Position numbers and translations under genes: made by a program
NCBI RefSeq assembly: GCF_019802345.1
Contig: NZ_JAINDZ010000020.1
Span: 26,335-90,334 of the forward strand
From: Methylosinus sp. Sm6
Lineage (GTDB): Bacteria > Pseudomonadota > Alphaproteobacteria > Rhizobiales > Beijerinckiaceae
Length of the DNA: 64,000 nucleotides
Reading direction: 5' to 3'
Shown: in pieces, positions 1 to 8,773 of the stretch
Layout: each line of letters starts with the position of its first letter
Numbering within the stretch: the stretch's first letter is position 1
Notes under the pieces: model-generated
The model's input: only the letters and a program-made list of their open reading frames with translations
The model's database searches: none
Told to the model about the DNA's origin: nothing

Positions 1-5
1 AATAT

Positions 6-26
6 ATCATATGAGCGGTATATGAT
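6..26. promoter_or_regulatory. Inverted repeat over the start of the small HTH gene
   Basis: ATCATAT (6-12) is matched by ATATGAT (20-26) with a 7-nt spacer, so the repeat covers the start codon of the HTH gene at 22. Small HTH proteins often repress themselves through such sites; that role is inferred here. Confidence 0.35.
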
Positions 27-255
27 CACTGGAGCGCAAATACGGGCGGCGCGCGCCCTCGTTCGTTGGACTGCCGAAGACTTGGCGTCTGCCGCAAAAG
101 TCGGCATCGCCACCGTGCGACGAGCCGAGGGCGAAGACGGGCAGCCGTCGACCACCGCGGCAAACCTGAACGCTATTCGCATCGCCTTGGAGAATGCAGG
201 CGTGGAATTCATTCCCGAGAATGGCGGCGGCGCCGGCGTGCGGCTGAAGAAGTAG
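22..255 (+). CDS. Small XRE/Cro-type HTH protein
   Basis: A 77-residue protein that is almost entirely a helix-turn-helix domain. Residues 4-35 carry the pattern QIRAARALVRWTAEDLASAA..GIATVRRAE, typical of XRE-family DNA-binding proteins encoded in phages, plasmids and toxin-antitoxin loci. The C-terminus (GVEFIPENGGGAGVRLKK) is the usual end of this short class, so the gene looks complete. It probably binds DNA as a dimer and may repress itself through the inverted repeat over its start. It has no obvious operon partner in the window, and its left neighbour is off the edge. Confidence 0.75.
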   Translation: MITGAQIRAARALVRWTAEDLASAAKVGIATVRRAEGEDGQPSTTAANLNAIRIALENAGVEFIPENGGGAGVRLKK

Positions 256-307
256 AGGGATCGCCGTCGACCGGCAGCAAGTGGGCGATCTTCGTTTCCT
301 TGCCCCT

Positions 308-544
308 TCATCGACGTGGTCCGATTCGTTGGTCGAACAAGTCGCCGAGCCACGCCTCGATTACATCGACCTCGGGGCACGTGACCGGGACATCTTCGGG
401 CCAATCATCGGTGACAGTCCAAGCTTCGAGTTCTCGTTGCGCCTCTCGATCGATGTTCGACCGAGCGTGAATTCGCGCCGACACGACGCTGCGATCGGCG
501 CCGCCGCAACGAGGATCGAGAGGATTTGCACGCGCTCGCGACAT
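308..544 (-). CDS. Hypothetical small acidic protein, possibly a gene remnant
   Basis: A 78-residue open frame in an otherwise empty stretch (256-646). The C-terminal half (REAQRELEAWTVTDDW, then CPEVDVIEAWLGDLFDQ) is acidic and amphipathic and looks like real coding sequence, while the N-terminal third does not. I recognise no family. Lying just downstream of the MazF gene in a decaying island, it may be the end of a lost gene. No convincing Shine-Dalgarno was seen at the listed start. Confidence 0.25.
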   Translation of the reverse strand: MSRARANPLDPRCGGADRSVVSARIHARSNIDREAQRELEAWTVTDDWPEDVPVTCPEVDVIEAWLGDLFDQRIGPRR

Positions 545-646
545 CCCGGCAGGATCGCGCGCTCGGTCTCGAGCAAGAATGGCCTAATTTTACGCCGTGA
601 TGCGCTTTCCTACGCATCGCCATCGGAGAGACGGATGACGGCCGAC

Positions 647-1006
647 TCATGATCGCCGCGCTCGCCGAGGTCTCGGCGACACGGCGAGTCCGAGGAAGAC
701 GAGCACCGCTTGGTTGAGACGCAAAATGTCCTCTTCGTCCAAGCGCCCGACCTGTGCGCCGATCTTCGATTTCGGAACGGTGGTGACCTTGTCCGCCATC
801 AAGCGGCAGGGCACGCGCAATCCGTTGCGCTCATTCGGCGCCACGGGCAGACGGAACAGAGGCGCGTCCGTCTCGTCTGTCGTGAAAGCGCAAATAGTGA
901 TGGAGTCCGTCGCGTCGAAACTGTCATCCTGTAGGATGACCACAGGGCGCGGCTTGCCTGCGTAGTCCTTGCCGCCGGCAACGGTCCAGATGTCGCCGCG
1001 TCTCAT
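647..1006 (-). CDS. MazF/PemK-type toxin (endoribonuclease)
   Basis: A 119-residue PemK/MazF-fold protein. The N-terminus MRRGDIWTVAGG...GKPRPVVILQDD is the hallmark strand of this family, followed by CAFTTDE and the RVPCRLMADKVTTVPKSKIG stretch that carries the conserved region around the RNA cleft. Toxins of this family cut mRNA at short sequences and are neutralised by the antitoxin. The start overlaps the stop of the upstream antitoxin gene by 4 nt, so the two are translationally coupled. The C-terminal tail SPRPRRARRS is basic. Function is assigned by family; the cleavage sequence cannot be read from the protein. Confidence 0.85.
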   Translation of the reverse strand: MRRGDIWTVAGGKDYAGKPRPVVILQDDSFDATDSITICAFTTDETDAPLFRLPVAPNERNGLRVPCRLMADKVTTVPKSKIGAQVGRLDEEDILRLNQAVLVFLGLAVSPRPRRARRS

Positions 1007-1242
1007 TCGTTACCGTTGTCATCGATGTCGATGACCGATGCCGCATCGATGAACGATTGGTCATCGAGAGAATGGGGGCTCATAGCGACGGCGAGCGACT
1101 GCCGATGCGCCTCTGCCCGGAAGGAAGCGGCGCGCACGTCCGGCACCCAAATCTGTATAGGGCGCAGCCCTTGGGCGCGCAGGCGCTCGCGATGATCGCG
1201 CACCTTGACGCGGGAGGGCTTGGGCTTCGCGACCGAGGCCAT
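1003..1242 (-). CDS. MazE-type antitoxin
   Basis: A 79-residue partner of the MazF-like toxin. The pattern KVRDHRERLRAQGLRPIQIWVPDVRAASF is typical of the antitoxin MazE family (DUF3018 type), with a ribbon-helix-helix-like N-terminal region for DNA binding and an acidic C-terminus (DVIDIDDNGNE) that would cover the toxin. It starts with a good Shine-Dalgarno (AGGAGA at 1249-1254 on the minus strand) and overlaps the toxin gene by 4 nt. The perfect palindrome at 1258-1271 lies immediately upstream and is the probable autoregulatory operator. Confidence 0.8.
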   Translation of the reverse strand: MASVAKPKPSRVKVRDHRERLRAQGLRPIQIWVPDVRAASFRAEAHRQSLAVAMSPHSLDDQSFIDAASVIDIDDNGNE

Positions 1243-1257
1243 GATCAGTCTCCTATT

Positions 1258-1271
1258 GGTTACATGTAACC
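1258..1271. promoter_or_regulatory. Perfect 14-bp palindrome, likely MazEF operator
   Basis: GGTTACATGTAACC is a perfect palindrome 16 nt upstream of the antitoxin start, just 5' of its ribosome-binding site. Antitoxins of this type normally repress their own promoter by binding such a site; binding here is inferred from position and symmetry. Confidence 0.6.
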
Positions 1272-1356
1272 TACCACGAGCCGTCGCGTTTCGACAATCC
1301 CGACCTTTTGCATCGGCTCGGGTCGCGGCCGGGCCTCCACGGGGCTCGAGTTTTCA

Positions 1357-3465
1357 TCATAGCCCCAGCCCGCGTTTCCGGCCGAGGTCCCACTCGATGC
1401 CGCCGCCGTCACGGTAAACGCCGCTGAGATATTGGCCGATGCGCTTTTCGAGAACGGGCTGCCAAGGCACGAGCTGGAAGCCGAGGCCGTCCTCGATCAT
1501 CGCGAAGCGCCCGCTGGCCAGATTGGCGACGCCAGCCAGCCGCCCCGACACATATTCGCCCGGCCCGCTCGGCGAATACGATAGCCCGCGCTCGACCGCC
1601 ATCTGACGGCCGACGCGTTCCACCTCCCGCCGCTCCAGCGTCGCGATGGCGCCGCGTGGGATGGAGATGGATTTTCTATTGTCCGTCGCAAGGCCCATTT
1701 CCACCAGCCGCTCGGCGCGCCGGTGGAGCGCATTCTTCACGTCCCGACCGAAGCCTGCTTCTACTATCGGACTCTGCTTGTCGGCGACGAGTTCGCGGTC
1801 GAGCCACGTCGCTCCGTCGCTCGCGATCTGCCGTTCGAGCTCGAAGGTCGAGAGCGTGCGCACGCGGAGTCCGTCGCCACCCTGGGCCAAATCATAACTT
1901 TGGCCGCGCTCGACGATATCCTTCGGGACGCGCCAATGGTCCGCGTCGACGCGTTCGACGTGCCCAGCCCGGCGCAGCGCCTCCAGCCGGCGGACATGGA
2001 AGCGAACGAATGCCTCCGGGTCCTTGCCCTGCCGCTCGAAGCTCGCGCGAATGCGTTCGAGATGAGCGCTCGGCCGGTAGACGCCGCCGTCCTCCGCGAC
2101 GATGGCGATGTTGCGGTCGGCGGGCCTCTGACCGGAAACGGCGGGCGCGGCTTCGACGATCATGCCGCGGCCGACCTCCTCGATGCGGGTCGGATCGGCG
2201 AACTCCATGTGATGGACTCGTCCGTCGACGCCGTCGACGACGAGGTAGACGCGCTCACTCATCTCGTCGCCGGCCAGGCCTTTGGCCAGCACCCGGCCGA
2301 TGATCTGCTCCTTTCCGGTCTCCCCGTGGCAAGCATATTGCCCGACGCCGCGCTCGTCCGCCAGACCGTGACCGGCCAGCGCCCTACGGATGGTCTCGAT
2401 CGCTTCGTTGCGCGCTCCCAATTCTTTCAGCATCGGCTCGGCACGGTCGGAAATGGTCCATCGTCCCGTCTCGAGTTCGGCAGCGAGCCCGTAGCGCTCC
2501 AGACGCCGCGCGCGACCGAGCAGCAGCGCCCGGTTTTCTCGGACAAGATAGGAGGCGCCTTCCCCGAGCCTGAGATCAATGACGCCGTGTTCGCGCTGCT
2601 CGGCGAGCAACATCTTGTCGAGCCGCGTCAGCCGCTCCGCCGCAACTTCGTTCGCGAGCTTCGTCTGAAGCTCGATCTCGCTCAGGTGGCCGAGCTCCAG
2701 CGTGACGAGTTCGCTCGCCCGGTGACGAACGCTGTGAGCGATATAGTCGCCGGCGATATTGAGGATACGGCCGTCGTCGAGCACACCCCGGACGATGATA
2801 TGGGTGTGAGGATGGCCGGTGTTGTGATGGTCGACGGCGATCCAGTCGAGACCTGTGTCGAGGTCCTTCTCCACCTGCCGCATGAGGTCGCGGGTGAAGC
2901 CGCGTAGATCGGCCATGTCGACGGAATCCTCCAGCGCGACGATGAAGCGGAACTGATGACGATCGTCGCGTCCGCGCTCGACAAAGGCGCGGCCGTCCGC
3001 CTCATTCTCGATCGCCGAATAGGCGTGGCCTTTCTCGCCGTCGCGGGTGACGCCATCGCGTTCGAGATAGTGGAGATGGGCATCGACGGCCTTGCTCATC
3101 GCGCCGCGCATCTTAGCACTATGAGAGCCGCGTTGTGGATTGAGCTTCACGACGCGCGCCTTGACGACGACGCGACGCGATCGAAACCGTCCGGCGGAGT
3201 CGCGTTGCCAACCGCCGCCGTCTCTCGGCAACGACGCCGCCACCTTCGCGCCTCGTCCCCGCGCGTTGAACCGGCCGCTTCTTTCTCCTTTCCGGCCGTC
3301 CGCCGACGCCGGACCCAGGCCGATCCGGCCGGGATCGCCGCCGGCCTTTCGGACGGCGATCTCGACCTGCCGGACGAAGGAAAGCGAGCGCGGACTGACG
3401 CTCCTTCCGCCGGTTCGGGATCGGCCGGGTCGAGTGTGGAAATCGTCTCTGTCGTCGCTCGCCAT
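1357..3465 (-). CDS. VirD2-like relaxase with DUF3363 domain
   Basis: A mobilisation nuclease of about 702 residues that would nick the transfer origin of an integrative or mobilisable element. From the chosen start (MASDDRDDFHTRPGRSR) it shows the standard family layout: a basic, disordered N-terminus, the KARVVK segment, LHYLERDGVTRDG, the DDRHQFRFIVALEDS strand, and the HUH-type metal motif VDHHNTGHPHTHIIVRG. A long C-terminal DUF3363 region ends near 1357. The frame is open a further 69 codons upstream to 3672, but family members begin like the chosen Met. The MazEF pair lies directly downstream. No type IV secretion genes are in the window, so the element is mobilisable at most, or a remnant. 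An oriT should lie near 3466-3750 but I could not identify one. Confidence 0.8.
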   Translation of the reverse strand: MASDDRDDFHTRPGRSRTGGRSVSPRSLSFVRQVEIAVRKAGGDPGRIGLGPASADGRKGERSGRFNARGRGAKVAASLPRDGGGWQRDSAGRFRSRRVVVKARVVKLNPQRGSHSAKMRGAMSKAVDAHLHYLERDGVTRDGEKGHAYSAIENEADGRAFVERGRDDRHQFRFIVALEDSVDMADLRGFTRDLMRQVEKDLDTGLDWIAVDHHNTGHPHTHIIVRGVLDDGRILNIAGDYIAHSVRHRASELVTLELGHLSEIELQTKLANEVAAERLTRLDKMLLAEQREHGVIDLRLGEGASYLVRENRALLLGRARRLERYGLAAELETGRWTISDRAEPMLKELGARNEAIETIRRALAGHGLADERGVGQYACHGETGKEQIIGRVLAKGLAGDEMSERVYLVVDGVDGRVHHMEFADPTRIEEVGRGMIVEAAPAVSGQRPADRNIAIVAEDGGVYRPSAHLERIRASFERQGKDPEAFVRFHVRRLEALRRAGHVERVDADHWRVPKDIVERGQSYDLAQGGDGLRVRTLSTFELERQIASDGATWLDRELVADKQSPIVEAGFGRDVKNALHRRAERLVEMGLATDNRKSISIPRGAIATLERREVERVGRQMAVERGLSYSPSGPGEYVSGRLAGVANLASGRFAMIEDGLGFQLVPWQPVLEKRIGQYLSGVYRDGGGIEWDLGRKRGLGL

Positions 3466-3749
3466 TCCGAGATGATCGGCGCCGAAATCGCTCTGCGCAA
3501 TGGCCTGCGAACTCCGATCGCAGGCGAGCGCAAAAATGCCGGCTGTAGCGTAGAAACGGCGAGGCATGCCACGTCGCACCTCTCGAACGCGTGTCTCTAT
3601 CATGCTGCAAATATGAACGAATTCGACTCTGGCGAAAACCGCCGCACATCGCGCCGTATCATGCCTGCGCATTTGTAGCCTGCAAAAACCAATGTGCAGA
3701 CAACAAATTACGAGCGCAGCGAGGCGCGAACGTCAGTTCGCTTTATCTT

Positions 3750-4424
3750 GCCCTCCTAAACCGTAAGGGAGTTCCCCCGGCTTTGCCGGGGTGGCAGTAT
3801 GAGTTTGACGTTTTCAGCAGTCCACCGTCGAAATTTCCAGTCGTGAGCCGCCAAGCACACGATGAGGAAATCCGACGTATGAAAGCTTAAGTCACACGCG
3901 GTGGGACTGCAAATATCACGTTGTGTTTATTCCCAAATGCGGCAGGAAGGCGCTGTATGGCGAACTGCGGCGTCACCTCGGGGAAGTTCAAGAAACTGGC
4001 CGCGCAGAAGGAGAGCCGGATCGAGGAGGGGCATTTGATGCCCGACCACGTGCACATGATGATCGCGATCCCGCCGAAATACGCGGTGTCCCAGGTGGTG
4101 GGATACATCAAAGGCAAGAGCGCGATCCATCTGGCGCGGGTTTACGCGGAGCGGAAGCGCAATTTCGTGGGGCAGCATTTTTGGGCGCGCGGATATTTCG
4201 TCTCGACCGTAGGTCGGGACGAACAGGTGATCCGGGAATATATCCGCAACCAGGAACTCGAAGATGCGCGTCTGGAACAGTTGAACCTTTGGCGATGACG
4301 AGACGCGGCCGCCTATAGGCGGCCAGGACCAATCGGGGCCGCGTCAGCGACCCCGTAGCCGCTATGAGCGGCTCACATCATAAAGCCCCCGGCTTTGCCG
4401 GGGGATACTTACTCGCCCTCCTAA
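3750..4424 (+). mobile_element. IS200-type insertion element, degenerate
   Basis: About 675 bp with the hallmarks of an IS200 element: one small HUH transposase frame, no inverted repeats, and a subterminal hairpin at each end. The left hairpin (3774-3791) and right hairpin (4386-4404) share the same stem and TTT loop, CCCCGGCTTTGCCGGGG. The 10-mer GCCCTCCTAA occurs just outside each hairpin (3750-3759 and 4415-4424). Exact ends are uncertain because these elements insert without target duplication. Confidence 0.65.
3862..4298 (+). pseudogene. tnpA: IS200/IS605-family TnpA (Y1 transposase), frameshifted
   Basis: Three reading frames together reconstruct an IS200-type HUH single-strand transposase. 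MRKSD begins at 3862. ESLSHTRWDCKYHVVFIPKC and GELRRHLGE follow in a second frame. FKKLAAQKESRIEEGHLMPDHVH, the long middle region and the ending ARLEQLNLWR are in a third. The metal-binding HUH motif (MPDHVHMMI) and the region of the catalytic tyrosine (REYIRNQE) survive. The shifts lie near 3877 and near 3987, so no intact enzyme can be made unless the sequence is wrong there. The element is probably dead, although its end hairpins remain and another copy could move it. Confidence 0.75.
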
Positions 4425-4796
4425 TCGAGCGTCGTCATGTTCACTTCTTCCCCACGTGTGTCTTCGTCTTTGGATCGTATCCGTTTCCTTTCCTCGATGC
4501 GACAGCCTACGTCGGGATGCGCTGCGAAGCGCCTAGCGGCCATATAGTCGTTCGTGCTCGGTCTCGCGTGTCGAGCGGGCGCACATTTTTGCGTCTGGAT
4601 CTCGGCGCCACAAGCAGTCGGGCGCGCTGTCGGCCTCCGAGGAGGTGTCGCCGCCGGCAAGATATCGCGCTCTCCGCATCCGCTTCGATCCGCCAGGTTC
4701 TCTCCCGCCGAATGGCGGAACTCGTGTCGGCGCCGCGCCGTCAATTCGTCGTCGTGTCGTCGTTCCTGAGCGCTTCGATCGACTCCGCTGGCGCGC
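4425..4796. other. Non-coding gap between IS200 and IS110 remnants
   Basis: No frame here resembles a known protein. The part next to 4797 is probably the 3' untranslated end of the IS110-type element. Nothing else is recognisable. Confidence 0.4.
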
Positions 4797-5872
4797 TCAC
4801 GACGCGATCGCCAGCGTCCTCTTCGCTCCTCTTTTCGGCGAGCCCGAGAACTCTTCCTGCGCCGAGATGCGGAACGCGCCGTCGTCGATCCACATCCGAT
4901 GCATGATGACGGCGAGCTTGCGCGCCACCGCGACGACGGCGCGCTTGTGGCCGCGCTTCACCGCGATCTTGACGCCCCACGCCTTCACGGCGCACCATTT
5001 CTTCGAGCGCACGAGCATGGCGCTGTGGCCGCTTCGTAGAGCGCCGTGCGCTCTTCGCCGTCGCCGCATTTGGAGATATGGCCGTCGATATCGATCGTAT
5101 CGCCGCTCTGAATTCGGCGCTACGTCAGTCCGAAATGCGCGCCGACGGTCTTGGATTTGGCGAAGCGGGTCGGATCGTCGACCGCCGCTTTGAACGACGG
5201 CACCGTCATCGGATCGACGCCCGGAATCGCCATGAAGCGGCGGCAGAACTCGTCGCAGCCGACCAACTGGACGAGCAGCGTGTGCAGCCGCTTGTATTCG
5301 CTCCACAGCGTCGACCAGGCGCGCAGCATGCACTCCGTCACGCCGGCAATGAGCCGGTGATGCGCCACGAGCTCGCGCACGCGTCTCGAACGAGCTACGC
5401 TGAACGCGCGGACCCAGCATCAAACCGAACACTTTCAGCGACTGACGAACTTCATTCTCTATGTCGGGAAGCTTGCGTTTCAGCGTGCGCCGATGCGTCA
5501 GCAACAATAGCAGCCGATGGCTCTCCACGCTCTTGACATGAACCGGCAGGAACCAGCCAGTGCGCACCAGCTGCGCGAGCCCGTGGGCGTCGCTCCGGTC
5601 AGTCTTGTTGCGCTGAATCTTCAAAGCGGCGGCCGCCTGTCGGCGTTCCAGAAGCACCACGGGCAGAGGCCGAGCGCTGCCAATTCGCAGTGCAGCCAGG
5701 GCGCCACCGAGCCGACTTCATGGCCGATCCGTTCCAGACGCGGCAGATAGGGTTCGAGCGCCGCGGCGATCACGCCGGGATCGGTCGGAACGGCCGTCTC
5801 CAAGACGATCTCACCGTCTTTGCTCGCCACCACGCAGATGGTGGTCTTTGTCGAAGAAGTGTCGACGAACAA
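4797..5872 (-). pseudogene. IS110-family transposase, multiply broken
   Basis: Pieces in different frames rebuild one DEDD transposase of the IS110 family. The N-terminus (TTG start, MFVDTSSTKTTICVVASKDG) runs to about 5665, then the frame shifts to VLLERRQAAAALKIQRNKTDRSDAHGLAQLV. Near 5385 it shifts again into RELVAHHRLIAGVTECMLRAW and on to VGAHFGLT, where a TAG stop (about 5118) interrupts a frame that continues as RRIQSGDTIDIDGHISKCGD. A last shift near 5035 leads to SAMLVRSKKWCAVKAW and the normal end. Three frameshifts and one nonsense codon make it non-functional. The KTDRSDAHGLAQ motif with two acidic residues identifies the family. Confidence 0.8.
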
Positions 5873-6232
5873 GCCGTCGGAGCGTGGCGCGATAGCGGGC
5901 AGATCGCACGTGGCGGCAACAGCTGTCGTGTCGGTTGTCGTCCGAATTGGCGCCGGACGATTGGCGACGCGTCGGCTGTCGTTCTGCTCGATGAACTGCG
6001 GAGCCTTGTCCAGAACGACAGCCCGGAGGCCGAGAGAACGGCGGATCGAGGGCTGTCATTTTCCTCGATCAGAGGGAGGAGCGCGGCTACATAGGCGACG
6101 GTCTCGGATGGCAATGAACGGCCCGTCACGATAATCCTCGTAGCAGCGTGGCGCCGCATTATAGGCCGCATTGTCGCAGCTGCGAGAACAGCCATTAGTT
6201 TGTCCGAGGGGTCTCGAAATCGCCTGGGCCTG
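5873..6232. other. Gap without recognisable genes
   Basis: Short GC-rich frames exist on both strands but none resembles a protein family. It lies between the IS110-type start and the IS66 fragment and is probably insertion-sequence debris. Confidence 0.35.
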
Positions 6233-6443
6233 ATCAGCGGTGAACGGCCGGTCGCGCATTCTGAAGGCATCAACGGCGTTCTGCATGTCGACGGTTATGC
6301 CCGGGTCGAGCGATTGGCCGCCAAAGACGACGCAGTGCTCGCCGCCTGTTCGGCGCGCACGAGCCGCAAGTTTTACGAAGCGTCCGAAGCCACGGCCGTG
6401 CTCGTGGTGGCCGAAGCGTTGCGCCGGACCGGCGACTTCATGC
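6233..6443 (+). pseudogene. IS66 transposase (TnpC) fragment
   Basis: About 70 codons resemble the inner part of the IS66 DDE transposase: GVLHVDGYARVERLAAKDD, VLAACSARTSRKFYEASEAT and VVAEALRRTGDF correspond to the family pattern G.LQVDGY..Y..L, CWAH.RRKFYE and A.EAL.RI..L. The conserved Trp-Ala-His has become Ser-Ala-Arg. Both ends of the gene are missing. It shows that insertion sequences were stacked at this edge of the island. Confidence 0.55.
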
Positions 6444-6539
6444 CGTCGAGACACGCACGCATATATATCTATAATTCATATAAACTATATAGACATATGC
6501 AGACGCTTGTTATATAAGCCATTGCTGGCCCATAGTAAG

Positions 6540-7406
6540 ATGAGGTCGACAGCGATGCAAAAGGTCCGTGACATTGCCGATGACGTGAAGGGCTTCGGAC
6601 GGATATTGGCGCGTGCGCGTAAGGAGAGAGGATATAGTCAGCTCGCGCTGGCCATGATGGCGGAGGTTTCTCCCAAGCATCTCAGCTTTCTCGAGACGGG
6701 TCGATCGAGACCCAGCAGGGCGATGTTGGCGACGCTCGTCGAAACTCTGGCGGTGTCGGAAGACGACAAGAGGGATTTCTATGTCGCGGCTGGTTTCGCG
6801 CCGCGCCAAAATCCGTATTTCGACGATATTTGCTCCTCGACGCTCTCCGGGATGTCGCTCATCTTGCGGAGCGCCGAGCCCTTTCCGGCCGTCGTGCTAG
6901 ATCGATTCTGGCGCATCGTCATGATTAACCGTCCTTACGGCGTGTTTATCGAGGCGCTCAGTCGCGGCCGTATCGTCTCCGAGCAAGCATACACTCTGTT
7001 GCCTGAACCAAGGGTCAATTCGATCGAGGCGATGATCGGCTCCGACTATTATCTCTCGCGGGTCTTGTCATGGCGCGAGACGATCTCATCCGAACTGTCT
7101 CGCGTGAAACGAGAGGTATCGCTGGACCCCGATTCGCAACGACGCGCGTGGTTGTCGCGGATCGAGATCGACGCGCGCTCTCGCGGCCTCATCTGCGGCC
7201 CGGAGTTCGAGCGGCGTGGCGACGACATCACGCCTTTTGTGCCCGTCAAGATGCGAATGGGACCGATGGAGGCGAATCTGGTCAATGTCGTGATGCCGCT
7301 CCAGGGCGATGGACGCGACCGCCCGTCCGGCCTGCGCGTCAAACTCTATTATCCGGCCGACAATCGCGCCGAGCAAGCGCTCCGCGATTATGCGTTCAAG
7401 AATTGA
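6540..7406 (+). CDS. XRE-family regulator with MmyB-like ligand-binding domain
   Basis: A 288-residue transcription factor. Residues 15-75 form an XRE helix-turn-helix (FGRILARARKERGYSQLALA, then VSPKHLSFLETGRSRPS). Residues 100-288 match the MmyB-like ligand-binding domain typical of the family (a NPYFDDI entry, FPAVVLDRFWRIVMINRPYG, later LRVKLYYPADNRAEQALRDY). Such proteins often control neighbouring oxidoreductase genes in response to small molecules. It lies at the distal end of the metabolic cluster, convergent with the amidase gene, whose 3' end it overlaps by 19 nt. The region upstream is AT-rich (6455-6540) and likely holds its promoter. An alternative start is 6555. It is a candidate regulator for the three palindromes described below, but none of these lies at its own promoter. 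Confidence 0.8.
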   Translation: MRSTAMQKVRDIADDVKGFGRILARARKERGYSQLALAMMAEVSPKHLSFLETGRSRPSRAMLATLVETLAVSEDDKRDFYVAAGFAPRQNPYFDDICSSTLSGMSLILRSAEPFPAVVLDRFWRIVMINRPYGVFIEALSRGRIVSEQAYTLLPEPRVNSIEAMIGSDYYLSRVLSWRETISSELSRVKREVSLDPDSQRRAWLSRIEIDARSRGLICGPEFERRGDDITPFVPVKMRMGPMEANLVNVVMPLQGDGRDRPSGLRVKLYYPADNRAEQALRDYAFKN

Positions 7407-8773
7407 TCGACGGACTTGAGTTGCGGGCGACGCAGCGAAAATCCAGCTATTTTGTCGAAGGTCCTCGCCACATGGAAGAGCAGCCGCTCCCTCCCCTTCG
7501 GCGCGACCAATTGGCAGCCCACCGGCAATCCCTCCTCGGTAAAGCCGGCGGGCATCGCCAAGGCCGGATGTCCCGTGAGGTTGAACAGACAGGTGAAGCC
7601 GATATCGGTGGGCGATATGGGTAGCCTGTCGTCTGGCTCCACCGCTGTCAGCCGGTCGATTCGCGGCGGCGCAAAGCATTGAACCGGCGACAAGATCAGA
7701 TCGACGCCGACGAACACATCCTCGATTGCGGACGCGAGGCGCTTTCGCTGGATAACCGCCGCCTCGACCCTATCGGCATCGGCCGTCGCGCCGAAGGCGA
7801 GCAATCGCCGCAGACTCGGCGAAACCGGTGTTTCCAGCCCTGCGTGGACACCCACCGCTTCCCGAGCGCAGAGGATCATCCAGAGTTCTGCGCATTCGCG
7901 CCAAGCAGGCAGATGAATCGGCTCCAGCTTCATTCCGAGATCGACGAGGCGGCACTCGGTCTCCCTCATGGCTCGCGAAATGAGCGGGTCCACTGCCTCC
8001 TCGCTCCAAATTCGATCGACGCCGACGCGCAGCGCGCCTCCATCAGGCTCGTCGACTTCGACGCTCCTACGCGCGGCTCCCGCAAGCGCCATGAACAGCG
8101 CTTCGAGATCCGCTGGAGAGCGCGCCATCGGACCGACATGGTCGAGCGACGGCGCGAGTGGAAAAACGCCCGTCGTGTCGACGAGGCCTGCGGTCGGCTT
8201 CAAGCCGAACAAATTGTTTGCGGCGCTCGGATGACGTATCGAGCCGCCGCTATCCGTTCCGACGGCGGCGAAGCAGAGGCCGGCCGCCGTCGCGACACCG
8301 GAGCCGCTGGACGAGGCGCCCGGCCAGTAGTCCATATGCCAGGGATTACGCGGCGCCCCGATGATGGGATCATGCAGACCGAAAGCTCCTTCCGGAAGGT
8401 TGAGCTTGCCGAGCATTACGAGGCCGGAGTCGTCGAGACGCGTCACGACCGCGGCGTCGCGGATCGGATAGTGGTCGGTCAGTCGCGCAGCGCCGTTCGA
8501 TGTGGCGACGCCCCTTGTCGCGAGAGAATCCTTGACGGCAATCGGCACACCGTGCAGCGGGCTTCTGATCCGACCCGCCTCCAGCTCCGCATCCGCACGG
8601 CAGGCTTGTCGCCGCGCCAGCGACGCGGACACGGTGACATAGCTGCGCAAAACGGAATCTCGCGCAGTGATGCGGTCGAGCATGTGCTCGACGACATCGA
8701 TCACGCGCAATTCGCGCCGATGCAATGCCTGCGCCAGCCGAACCGCCGTCCAATCGTGGATATGCTCGTTCAC
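7388..8773 (-). CDS. Amidase-signature-family hydrolase
   Basis: A 461-residue amidase signature enzyme that hydrolyses amide bonds with a Ser-cisSer-Lys triad. The catalytic lysine lies in VPIAVKDSLATRG. The cis-serine is in the glycine/serine loop PGASSSGSGVATA, and the nucleophile is in GTDSGGSIRHPSA. The C-terminal GHPALAMPAGFTEEGLPVG motif is also typical. Length is normal and no signal peptide is seen, so it is cytoplasmic. Its start overlaps the nitroreductase stop by 4 nt, making it the last gene of the receptor-monooxygenase-nitroreductase-amidase unit. It probably cleaves an amide in whatever substrate this unit imports; the substrate cannot be read from sequence. Confidence 0.85.
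   Translation of the reverse strand: MNEHIHDWTAVRLAQALHRRELRVIDVVEHMLDRITARDSVLRSYVTVSASLARRQACRADAELEAGRIRSPLHGVPIAVKDSLATRGVATSNGAARLTDHYPIRDAAVVTRLDDSGLVMLGKLNLPEGAFGLHDPIIGAPRNPWHMDYWPGASSSGSGVATAAGLCFAAVGTDSGGSIRHPSAANNLFGLKPTAGLVDTTGVFPLAPSLDHVGPMARSPADLEALFMALAGAARRSVEVDEPDGGALRVGVDRIWSEEAVDPLISRAMRETECRLVDLGMKLEPIHLPAWRECAELWMILCAREAVGVHAGLETPVSPSLRRLLAFGATADADRVEAAVIQRKRLASAIEDVFVGVDLILSPVQCFAPPRIDRLTAVEPDDRLPISPTDIGFTCLFNLTGHPALAMPAGFTEEGLPVGCQLVAPKGRERLLFHVARTFDKIAGFSLRRPQLKSVDQFLNA

Noticed and set aside
5770..6273. A 167-codon minus-strand frame between IS110 and IS66 remnants
   Set aside because: It is rich in Arg and Ser, overlaps the IS110 start, and no transposase or other motif could be recognised.
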